Source: Tenebrio molitor (Eukaryota; Arthropoda; Insecta; Coleoptera; Tenebrionidae). From it: DNA of 64,000 nucleotides. The stretch spans positions 11,098,001-11,162,000 of the forward strand of contig NC_091048.1 of NCBI RefSeq assembly GCF_963966145.1, read 5' to 3'. Shown piece by piece: positions 53,009 through 62,145 of this stretch (positions are counted from its first letter, which is position 1; the number at the start of each line of letters is the position of its first letter). A program made the position numbers and the translations under genes. The notes below the pieces were generated by a model. The model was not told the origin of the DNA and did no database searches. It was given only the letters and a program-made list of their open reading frames with translations.

Positions 53009-53506
53009 CAGGGTTATTCACAAGAGGGGTTTTTTTGAATTTCTTTTTACGGCAACCCGTTGTACACATTGCAACAATATCTTGATTTCAAATTTTGAAA
53101 ATAATTATAACTGAATCCACGATGGCTCTTAGTCCTGTCTCTTTGAAGTTAAAGCAAAAAATCTTTGTCAATTCGAAAAATGTGCTTTTACAATAACGAC
53201 GAAAAGACTGAAATGCTCCTCATTTATGGAGAGTGTGGAAAGAATTCTGTCGCCGCTGCGGATGTTTAGAAGCCAATGGTAGACACTTCGAACACCTTTT
53301 ACACTAAATTAATTTGTTAATTTATTTGTTGAATTTTGATTAAATACAGGTTATCTGCCAATCTGACATTTCTCACAAATCTATCCAACTTACTTTGATT
53401 TCTAATTTAAAAGAAATAACACATTTGATTTAGTAGTTACTGCCATTGGTATTGTTGGTTGCGGCAAAATAAAAATTCAGAAGTACCCCTCTCGTGAATA
53501 ACCCTG
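53009..53506. mobile_element. 498-bp mariner-type MITE in the Harbinger intron
   Basis: CAGGGTTATTCAC(A/G)AGAGGG termini, TA at 53007-53008 and 53507-53508. The centre encodes EKTEMLLIYGECGKNSVAAA, a DUF4817-like mariner N-terminus, so it is a deletion derivative of a mariner element. Confidence 0.85.
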
Positions 53507-53576
53507 TATAATACGTTATTGTTGTCTTTGTATTTTCTTTTAGGTTTGCATGGTGTTAGCCAAGCAGCTACGTCTA

Positions 53577-54268
53577 CCGGGTGTAGAATTGGTTTACGAG
53601 ACATAGGATTTTACATGTAAAAATAAAAAGTTTCAATTATTGGCTCCCCTAACAATTTTATGGCAAAATAGTTAAAATGAAAGTTAGAGAAAATCTTAGT
53701 TTTATTCTAACACCTTGTGGTACTGAAAGAAAGGCAAGAAAAGAGTTAACACAAAAATACGAAAACGTACTACTAGGCATGAAATTTTATTTCTTTCTTT
53801 AAATAGTATTATGGAGGATCTTCTTTAAGAAACTTCCAAGCAACGTTTGTGTCAGGTTTCCCAGACCGATCAATCTCAGCCATAGAAACAATTGGAAGAA
53901 TTGGAGAGAAGTTTGAACAGTTAATGGAAGATACCTTTTCATTCGTCCTGTAGTCCTGTACGAGTACATTTGAAGGTCAGATCAAAAGAAAATTAAATAA
54001 TAGTGAAACCACCCGACAAATAATTTTAGAAGTCAAATTTCATTGCTAGTACTGCTTTTTAGTATTTTTGTCTTAACTACTTTCTTGCTTTTCTTTCAGT
54101 ACCATAAAATGTTAAAAAAAAACAAAGAGTGGAATTAGACAGTACTTTTAATTCTCTCTAACTTTCATTTTAATCATTTTGCCATAAAATTATTAGGGGA
54201 GCCAATAATTGGATCTCCTTATTTTTACATGTAAAATCCTATGTATCGTAAACCAATTCTACACCCGG
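53577..54268. mobile_element. 692-bp TA-flanked MITE in a Harbinger exon
   Basis: CCGGGTGTAGAATTGGTTTA at 53577 recurs inverted ending at 54268. Pairing runs on for about 190 bases. TA at 53575-53576 and 54269-54270. Removing it with one TA restores the Harbinger frame through the HTH. Confidence 0.88.
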
Positions 54269-54544
54269 TATAATAATAGCGAAAATCGCACGACACTTAA
54301 AAATAGCCAATAGAAAAACAGAATTCGGTGTCGTTTCTATAACAATATAGAGATTTCTTGGAAATTTTCTGCACCTAGCTAACCCAACATGAAATTAATA
54401 CGTGGACATTTTTTCAGCCAATCTAAATCATTTATTTATTAAAAAACTCAAATTTTTTCCCGTTGCCAAAGATAATTCTGTTATACAACTTGATTTTTTT
54501 GTCAGAAATTTATAATTTAAGAAGCATAATGTCCGTGTCGTTGC

Positions 54545-54725
54545 GATTTCCTTACCGAATATGCCCTCGTGCGTTGATTAATATCCGGAATTTTTTTCGA
54601 ATGCATTTCCAAAACGTATTAATTAGCCCAAGTGGAACACGAGGGCTAATTACGTTTTGGAAATGCATGAGAATAAAATTTCCGGAAATAATCAATGCAC
54701 TTGGGATATTATAAGTGAAAGTATC
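54545..54725. repeat. Palindrome inside the Harbinger gene
   Basis: About 80-bp arms: CCTCGTGCGTTGATTA...TCCGGAA...ATGCATTTCCAAAACGTAT pairs with ATACGTTTTGGAAATGCAT-like sequence and TTTCCGGAAATAATCAATGC further on. Centre near 54637 (AAGTGGAACACGAGGG). Same style as the palindromes at 30958 and 40441. Confidence 0.7.
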
Positions 54726-55212
54726 CCGGGTTACTGCATCAAAACTGCCAGCGTTTGTGAAATGGCCAAACCAATTTCAAAACGTTAAGGAGGCATTTTT
54801 ATAACATGGCTCGCTTTCCTGGGGTTGTGGGTTGTTTGGACTGCACCCATGTCAGAATTAAAAACCTACACACTCGTATACAGCGTGTTATTGAATCGCG
54901 TTAAGAAAATTTAAACGGTGATAGAACTCATCAAAACAAATTACTTTTCTATTTACCATTTTTTCGAACATCAAATTTATGCTCGAATTTATTTTCACCG
55001 TATTTCGTGTCATCGAGTCGTTTATGGATGGGACGGTGAAAGAACAACGGCTTCGTACGAAAAACGTTAACGCAAAAAAAAGTAAATACGGCAAAAACCC
55101 AGGCGAATAGGTCTTGTAAAAACTTACTAACACAATTTAGTCACATCCTTCACCTGCATGCGGCCGTCTTTACAATTTATTAGAAACTGAATTTCCCGTA
55201 ATTATCATTAAA

Positions 55213-55810
55213 AATGGTGAAGTACACTAATCCGGAGTTAACAGACATGGTGCTCATCTACGGGGAAGCTTTATCAAATGCTGATGCAACCAGGCATTTG
55301 TATGTAGGTACATGAAGAGATTTCCCGGTCGCCAAGTTCCCTGTCCACGTACCTTTGTGAATGCTGTCCAGCATTTAAGGGATTATGGTACTGTTAGTCC
55401 TGTGCTGTCCTGTTGACGAAGAACCAAATGTTAGTTGCCGACGACTTGCATTACGAATTGACGTTTCCAGTTTTACAATTTAGAGAACGCTGCACGAACA
55501 AGGATTACATCCGTATCATCTTCAACGCGTCCAACACAAAATCAGAAGATCCACCACGTCGAATTGCGACTTCTTCAATGGGTCGTAATTGAGCAGTTTA
55601 ATCGCCAGCTCGTTCACCGGACTTAAACCCTTGTGACTTTTTTTGGGGGGCCATTTAAAACAGATTGTGTATGAGACTCCAGTTGACACCGAGACAATAC
55701 GATAAAATTCTGACATGTTGATGAGAACTCAAGCTTCTGTAGCTCGAAGGGCACACAAGAGCGTGAATCGATTACGGAGGGCGTCATTTCGAACATTTAA
55801 TTTAAAGGTT
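55213..55810 (+). pseudogene. Mariner-type (DUF4817-like) transposase, internally deleted
   Basis: ATG 55213: MVKYTNPELTDMVLIYGEAL, RRLALRIDVSSFTIWRTLHE (HTH), QGLHPYHLQRVQHK, then directly the C-terminal block SSFTGLKPL..LFLGGHLKQI and YETPVDTETI. The whole first two-Asp part of the catalytic core is deleted. Several stops and a frameshift near 55410. Probably a MITE precursor. Confidence 0.68.
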
Positions 55811-56004
55811 AGTGCCCTTGATCAAGTGTGGTGCGTAACCTCAATGTCACTCTCACTTACTACGAATAAAGAATTGGTTTTTGCTTGACTATCTAAGTTT
55901 TTATCTTCTTTCGCTTTTAATGTACGCACGGAGACATTGGCGGGTACTAGAATTTACAATCAAACTAATTAAAATTTTATCTGGGTTTAGAAAGATTTTT
56001 CGAA

Positions 56005-56165
56005 AAAATGGTAAATAGAATAGTATATTGTGTTATAAGGATTAAAAGTGATACTTTTTTTGACGAGCAATTTGTTTGCATAGCGAGGCGAAGCGAAGCG
56101 TAGCCGAGCCACTGCAATAATTGCAAGTCAAAAAAAGTCACTTTTAATCCGAATAACACATACTA
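56005..56165. repeat. Palindrome with GAGGCGAAGCGAAGC centre
   Basis: GTTATAAGGATTAAAAGTGA pairs with TCACTTTTAATCCGAATAAC. ACTTTTTTTGAC and GTCAAAAAAAGT continue the stem, around a GC-rich centre at 56085-56110. Confidence 0.7.
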
Positions 56166-56280
56166 TTTTTTCTCCAACCAAGTAAAAGACCTGTATCATG
56201 AGAAGTGCGAATCTCATAGGCACATTTAAAAAATAAAGCTAGCGTTTTATTGAAATATTCGTGTAACCAAAGAGACAATT

Positions 56281-57105
56281 TTGACTTTTGTTTTGTTTAC
56301 GTGTTTAGTTGTTTTTTTCAAATCAACGTCAAACTGTTGCAAGCAAGTAAAAATTTACCCTGAACAAAAATATTTGAAGAATTATCCAGTACACAGTACA
56401 CCACCGGACGTGGCTGAAACTGCACAAGAAGTTGTTTCAGACCTATTATCAGGATCAGTCACGGGAAATTTACGAGTGCGCTTACAACCTTTTTTGACAT
56501 GGTGCAATGAAAAACAAGTGTAATCCTATTCGGAAAATGTTTTATTAGCATATTTTTCCAATTTATCGACCAAAATTAAAAGCGTCCACCATTTATCTCA
56601 ATATTCAATGGTCAAGACGACACTCAATCTAAAAAATGGAATAAATATAGAAAAAATGTCAAAATTACGTGCATCTTTAAAAAGGCAGAATGATGGTTAT
56701 ACACCGAAGAAATCAAGGGTTCTAACAAAAGAACAGGTTGACCGATTCTTGAATTTTGCTCCGGACAATAAATACTTAATGATGAAGGTATGTATGTCTC
56801 TAAATTAAAGAAATGATAATTATAGTATGTTTTAATGTTAGGAGTTGCGGGTGCCTGTCGTTGCGATGAATTGGTTTATTTGAAAATTGATGACATTCAA
56901 GATATTAAGTCAGCTTGAACCTAGTACCAGTAACAGTACAAAAGAACCGATTGCTCCAGAAATGATCCAAGAGCCAAGTACCACGATGACCTATACCAAT
57001 ATTAACAATACCAGTGAAAATCTTCCTGCTGTTGACAAATCGAGTTTGATTAATGTTTTCCAAAGTTGTTCGAACTGTACTTTTCATATTAATATTAAAA
57101 ACTAG
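56281..57105 (+). pseudogene. Second Crypton-like recombinase, internally deleted
   Basis: Pieces: VKIYPEQKYLKNYPVHSTPP, VAETAQEVVSDLLSGS, FLTWCNEKQV, TAA at 56521, then YSENVLLAYFSNLSTKIKSV, MSKLRASLKRQNDGYTPKKS and LTKEQVDRFLNFAPDNKYLM to a GTATGT donor at 56788. The next exon starts GVAGACRCDELVYLKIDDIQ at 56842, and about 150 codons including the HxxR and Tyr boxes are deleted. The tail FQSCSNCTFHINIKN closes at 57105. It parallels the copy at 197-2837 (YTENVLLAYF, DITRFLNEAPDREF). Confidence 0.72.
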
Positions 57106-57811
57106 TAATTTTAGTTAGTTCATTTTATAGTCTAGTATTGGTACTTTTGCCTCCTAGTATTAAAAGTACTTTTTTCTACAGTTACGAGAAAACATCAACT
57201 TTAGTGACCAAAAACGGTATTAAAAGTGACCACTTTTAAGACGGTTGGAGAAAAAAGTAATTTGTTTTGATGAGTTCTATCACCGTTTAAATTTTCTTAA
57301 CGCATATCAATAATATACTGTATTGCAACAGGAAGGGCTTTTATTCCTTAAATGAGCAGGTCGAATAGAACATAATATGTGAAAATATGCATAATATTCA
57401 TATGAAAAAAAATACATTAAAATAAAACGTTTTCTTTTAACATGTCGGTTGTGTGTGATGCTACTTCTCGTATCCTTGACATTGTGACCAAATGGAGAGG
57501 CAGTGTTCATGATTCGAGAATATGGGCAAATTCATATTTAAATGAACAATTTGAGGTACCATTTATGTTTTTTATGTCTTAAATAAAGTGTGTGAATATT
57601 TTTTTGGTTATTTTTTTTACAGACTAATCAGAAAAAGGGGATTCTTTTAGAGGACAGTGGATATACATATAGTCATTACATGTTGACTCCTCTTCTGCAC
57701 TCTCATAGTCCAGCAGAGGAATCTTATAACCGCGCCCATAAGAAAACAAGCGTAATAATAGAGTGTTGCTTTGGGCGATGAAAGGGTACGTTTCAAGGAC
57801 TCCAAAATGGC

Positions 57812-58408
57812 ATGCAAGTGTCTTTGGAGACAGCTAAAGCATGTACTGTGGCAATGGTGGTTCTGTACAACATCGAGCTGGACTTTGATGACAATTGGGA
57901 ATACGAAGAGGAAAATGTAGATGATGATGATGATGATTCCTCTGATGAAGACTCAGACCATCATCCTGTACAAGCAAATTTGTTTAAGCGACGCTTCATA
58001 GAGGAACAATTTGCATTTTATACCCGGTGGCACACAACTGTATTTGGATTGTCGTTATTAAGCCCCGATATGGTAGGCGACTGTTTTGCAGTAGATTTTG
58101 CAGCCATTCAACCCAATCAAACATCGATTCAAGATTTTGCAGACTATCTCGTTGAATGGTACATAGCTGAAGATTCGCACTTTCCACCTTACATGTGGGC
58201 TGAAAACAGTTCAAGTTCCCAACGTACTAGCAACGCATGTGAAGGATTTCACTCGAAATTTAATGCACCTTTTTACTGTGGGCATCCAAATATATTTCGA
58301 TTTATAGAGGTATTGAAGAATTTTCAGAAACAGATAAATACTTATATAAAAACAAGAAGCGCATCATTTCCAAAAAATGTTTTCGTATTCGTTTCTTGGG
58401 ATATATAA
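57812..58408 (+). CDS. Chimeric ORF: Harbinger C-terminus joined to a MULE-type C-terminus
   Basis: 198 codons. Residues 1-70 are the Harbinger C-terminal helix and acidic tail (KACTVAMVVLYNIEL; DDDDDDSSDEDSDHH; KRRFIEEQFA). From about residue 70 the text changes to FYTRWHTTVFGLSLLSPDMV, FADYLVEWYIAEDSHFPPYM, SSQRTSNACEGFHSKFNAPF and FRFIEVLKNFQKQINTYIKT, the C-terminal region of insect MULE transposases. The frame stays open across the joint (about 58018) and stops at 58408. It could be a chance in-frame fusion of two fragments. No promoter evidence. Confidence 0.6.
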   Translation: MQVSLETAKACTVAMVVLYNIELDFDDNWEYEEENVDDDDDDSSDEDSDHHPVQANLFKRRFIEEQFAFYTRWHTTVFGLSLLSPDMVGDCFAVDFAAIQPNQTSIQDFADYLVEWYIAEDSHFPPYMWAENSSSSQRTSNACEGFHSKFNAPFYCGHPNIFRFIEVLKNFQKQINTYIKTRSASFPKNVFVFVSWDI

Positions 58409-58424
58409 CCGGGAAAGTGGTATA

Positions 58425-59530
58425 CAGTGTAACCTCGTTAGTCCGAACCTTCAGTAATACGGATTATCCAGTAATTCGGATAGGCTATTTCACTACATTA
58501 TGTATGTTGCAATCCGAATTTGAATGATTTTGATAATCCGAATTTTCCTAACAACTCTAATTCTCAGCCATATTCAGTTCTTCTTATGTCTGAAAATTTC
58601 TTATCAAGTAAACCGAACTCTATCTCCTTCCTAGTAATTCTTTGTATTCATGTGTATCAGTTATTTCCGAACTTTCCAAGTGTCAGTACGTGTGTAAATG
58701 TAATTAAAATGCCCGCGAAAAGAAATCACAAGACATTGTCAATGACAGATAAAAACACAATTTTGAAAAGATTAGACAACGGGGAAAGTGGTAAAGCATT
58801 AGCTAGGGAATTCCAAGTAGGAACCTCAACCATATCAGACATAAAAAAGAAGAGAGAACCAATTAGAAGGTAAGAAATTGAGAAAGCATTTTTTGTATCG
58901 TAAGGTACATAGTTACATCACCTGTATTATTGCAGTTTTATTGAAAATTGTATTACTGGACCTGGTACCAGAAAAACACTAAAGAAAGCGGAATATGTTG
59001 AGATGGAAAGAAGACTACATCAATGGTTCCTCACTCAGCGATCTCGGCACATCCCAATTTCTTATGAAATTATTGCAGCTAAGGCCAAGCAGCTGTATGT
59101 TCAGATTTATGGCAAACACAATTTTGTTGCCAGCCGAGGGTGGATTGCCAATTTTAGAGCCCGTCATGGCTTACGATCATTGAAAATTTCTGGGGAAGTA
59201 TTATCCAATAATCAAGCTGCAATTGATCCATTTCTGGAAAAGTTAGAAACTATGATCAAAAATTTAAATTTGACGGCGGATCAAGTTTATAACGCTAACG
59301 AGTCAGCATTGTTTTGGAAATTACTGCCTGACAGAACAATGGTTGGATCACATGAGAAAACAGCACCAGGAAGAAAAACGAGCAAAGAAAGAATAACTTT
59401 TTTGCTCTGCACAAATGGCAGTGGTACACATAAGTTAGAACCTTTACTCTACACTTTGTCCTATTTTATTTTGGTCAACGACTGTACATACCAGTGAAAA
59501 GATAAGTCTTGTCTTGAAGAACTGTAAGGA
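58425..59530 (+). mobile_element. pogo/Tigger-like element, 3' end missing
   Basis: TA followed by CAGTGTAACCTCGTTAGTCC at 58423-58444 is a Tigger-style terminus. The transposase gene follows. No inverted terminus is found downstream; similarity ends near 59530. Confidence 0.65.
58709..59497 (+). pseudogene. Tigger/jerky-like transposase, truncated
   Basis: ATG 58709 (MPAKRNHKTLSMTDKNTILK) begins the CENP-B-type HTH (GKALAREFQVGTSTISDIKK). A GTAAGA intron at 58870-58935. Exon 2: AEYVEMERRLHQWFLTQRSR, the second HTH (WIANFRARHGL), then the DDE_1 core VYNANESALFWKLLPDRTMV, where the expected catalytic Asp of YNADE is Asn. SKERITFLLCTNGSGTHKLE follows and the frame ends at 59497 before the second Asp. 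It is catalytically dead on two counts. Confidence 0.76.
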
Positions 59531-59710
59531 GTAGAACAAATTCTGCAGGTTTTCATTATTGCAATTATTCTATTTTACGAATGCAGGAATAATGTTAGAA
59601 ATTAAAACATCAAGTTTTATGACAGTTCAGACCACAGGTTCAGACTTTTGAATTAATTTCAAACTTCAAAATTGACATTTGCGAAACATCAAAACGACAT
59701 ACGTATTGTA

Positions 59711-59932
59711 CAGTTGGCTTCAAAAAAAACGGGAAATGAAATTTGACCTAATGTGAACTGAAAATTTAATTTGTCAGTTTATGTCAATTTGTGTCTGTTT
59801 GACAGTAGTATTTCTGACACATAAGTGCAGTTTTTTAACCTAAATTCTAAAAGGCCGTTTCAAACCATAAAAATTTAATAAAATCTGACAGAACTTTTTC
59901 TGACAGTTCCCGTTTTTTTTTTAAGCCAACCG
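59711..59932. mobile_element. 222-bp TA-flanked MITE, copy 2
   Basis: Same family as 21517-21737, opposite orientation: CAGTTGGCTTCAAAAAAAAC start, inverted end, TA at 59709-59710 and 59933-59934. The interiors align base for base over most of their length. Confidence 0.85.
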
Positions 59933-60061
59933 TAATAACAGAGAGAAACAGATTTTAATACAGGTTAGAATGAAATAGGGGAAGGTACCGTCTGTGATAT
60001 GTTTTTTCAAAGTCGACATACGTTTATAGGGTATTGCCGTATCCAGTACTAATAAATCCAT

Positions 60062-61069
60062 GGCCGTAACAAACTAGCTGAATGATTGATTCGGCTAACC
60101 TCAAAAAATCTACCCTTAACTAGCGCCATCTCTTTAAAGATATTAAACTACAATTCAACTAAATTGCCACAATAATTTAAATTTCCTTGAATTTCATCAA
60201 GGTTGAAGTACTAACATGGGAAAATAGTGCGTTGCATGTGGAGAAAATAACAACAGTTATTTTCAAATTCCCAGCAACCTCCAAACCAAATCCAAAATTG
60301 AAAAAAAATTATAAAAAAACCAAATGAAACATTTCACTGTAATACATGTTTGTTTTTTATTATCTACAGCAACTCCAGGACCCTTGTTATGATTAGTTTG
60401 GCTTCAAGACCGTGGGGTCTGTAAATTTGAGGGGCTTTTAAAAAACTTGGCTAATATTGCCACACAAATTTTATCATACTTAATTCCAAAAAATCCTTGT
60501 CAACCACTGGTTACTACTTTGCATCCACATTTAATACAGAATTCCATATTTACCTGTGAACACAAAGATAACATTTGTAAAGTTATTATCCAATTAGTAA
60601 TTAAATCAATTTTAAACATTTGTTTATAAAAAAAAATCAGATTACATAAAGAAATCCATTCAGAATAAACAAGTAGGAAGGTTTTAAAATTATAAACTTA
60701 CGAGAAAGGTATTGTCTTCCTGCAGATAGATAGTTTTACTTTTAATTTTTCTACTGTGCTCTATCCATTTTCAGATTTTGCAATTCCATTTTATATATAA
60801 ATATTATGTTTCATAATTTAATTATTGTAATTATTAGGTATTCTTACGTTCATGAAACGTATTCGTGAAAATTTATTTTGCGTCAAAATGACAAAATAGA
60901 AAGTGTTAACCTAACAAAATAAACACGTTATGTGATTGTGATTGGATAATTTCAATTCAAATTACATTTTTCTTTTCCATTTCGCTAACAGATGGAGTTG
61001 GTTAAGGGTAAATTTTTTGAGTTTAGCGGAATCAATTGCTCCATTGAAAATCCGAGCTTTGTTACGGCC
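60062..61069. mobile_element. 1-kb inverted-repeat element with P-like coding trace
   Basis: GGCCGTAACAAA at 60062 recurs inverted ending at 61069. The arms pair loosely for about 75 bases (CTCAAAAAAT(C/T)TACCCTTAAC). Inside, 60447-60629 encodes LANIATQILSYLIPKNPCQP and FTCEHKDNICKVIIQLVIKS, resembling the far C-terminus of P-type/THAP9 proteins. TAATAA words near both ends are not convincing as a duplication. Confidence 0.5.
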
Positions 61070-61329
61070 GTAATAAGCGCAGCGCAGTTCAGATTTAGTA
61101 GGTCATGATAAAATAAAAATCGTGGGAACGCATGCGAGAAAATTTAAATTTTACATAAAAATTGTTTTGACGGGCGAAGTCAAAATAATTAATTATTATG
61201 AGAATCTGCAGCATCAGAACTTGTGTTAAACCCCCCGGAACGCGTCATAGATTAATTCTCTTATTAAAATGGGTAAATAATACTATTTTAACCAAAAAAG
61301 ACATAAATATGATACTAATTATACAGGTG

Positions 61330-62145
61330 ATATGCCGGAGGAAGCTTTCGGAACTGCAAAAATTATAAATTTTTTTGATAAATTATTCGACAGTGTAAAC
61401 GGGGGAACTTTGCATCAACATTATAGAAAACCTTTGTCTGGCGGGGCACATAAAACTTCAGGACATATCGAATTTTGGAAAGAATCAATTCAAAATTTAA
61501 GTAATATGTATTTTGTCCACCAAGATGGTAAGAAATTTGTGCCTTCAAGTTTAACTAACTGGATAAGAACATTATAGAAGGTTTATCCGATTTGTACGAA
61601 ATTTTAGTTGGAAGTGGACAATGTAAATTTTTCTTGCCACGATCGTTAAATCACGATGTTATAGACAACTATTTTGGTAAAATTAGGAATCAAAGAAGTC
61701 GTAATGTAAATCCAACAGCTCTACAATTTCGAGATAGTTTTAAATCACTTCTTATTCACGATTTCTGTGGAAAAAATTCAATAGGGCGAAACTGTGAAGC
61801 AACAAAAATTCCAGATCTATTTAACAAATAGGTTTCATTAACAACCAACGAAAAAATAATTATTCTGCAGAAAATATTGACAATTCATTGGAAACATATC
61901 CCATTTATAAACAAATTTCAAAATTACCACCGTTTGAAATTGAAAAAGATTTGCATAAAAGTGTTATTGGTTACATATCAGGCTGGATACAAAAAACATT
62001 GAAAAATTTAGACTGAAAATTGCATATCCCAAATTAACAGTAAATATTCTGAAACTGATCCATGTTACAGTTTAATCGATGAAAGGGAATATAATTTAGA
62101 AAATAGAAAGTTAAAGTATTGCAATTTGCAATTTATTAAAAATAT
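61330..62145 (+). pseudogene. P-element-type transposase C-terminal remnant
   Basis: After an AG at 61326: AFGTAKIINFFDKLFDSVNG, GHIEFWKESIQNLSNMYFVH, FVPSSLTNWI, a frameshift near 61570, then SDLYEILVGSGQCKFFLPRS and VIDNYFGKIRNQRSRNVNPT. This is the same region as 32520-32900 of the other P-like gene (ADLFLFFDQLFDSCNG; PVEKIFSCIRSHGVRNTRPT) but too diverged to be the same subfamily. The remainder to 62145 is full of stops and is cut by an LTR element. Confidence 0.7.

Larger units (their letters stand above)
54898..57303. mobile_element. 2.4-kb composite insert with 55-bp inverted ends
   Basis: GCGTTAAGAAAATTTAAACG at 54898 recurs inverted ending at 57303. Pairing runs about 57 bases, through CATCAAAACAAATTAC. 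It interrupts the Harbinger gene just after the first catalytic Asp. It contains a mariner pseudogene, a palindrome and a Crypton-like fragment, so it is either a carrier transposon or a nest of several insertions. No target duplication could be fixed. Confidence 0.65.
52494..58017 (+). pseudogene. Second PIF/Harbinger transposase, spread over 5.5 kb by insertions
   Basis: Exon 1 (52494-52757): AAAVREIHGVEIAERENPFK and YRLTKEVVEFVAELVQDHIK. The intron has GTAAAT at about 52758 and ends at 53542. Then LHGVSQAATS, cut by the 692-bp MITE, then IIIAKIARHLKIANRKTEFG; a palindrome; PAFVKWPNQFQNVKEAF and ARFPGVVGCLDCTHVRIK (first Asp) to 54897; the 2.4-kb insert; CNRKGFYSLNEQ at 57328; CDATSRILDIVTKWRGSVHD (second Asp) at 57446; an intron; GILLEDSGYTYSHYMLTPLL and VIIECCFGR (Glu) at 57640-57780, TGA at 57779; KACTVAMVVLYNIEL to about 58017. 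The DDE triad is present although the gene is dead. Confidence 0.82.

Noticed and set aside
61202..61330. Promoter of the P-like remnant
   Set aside because: AT-rich words such as TATTTTAA are everywhere here, and no initiator or conserved spacing supports a call.
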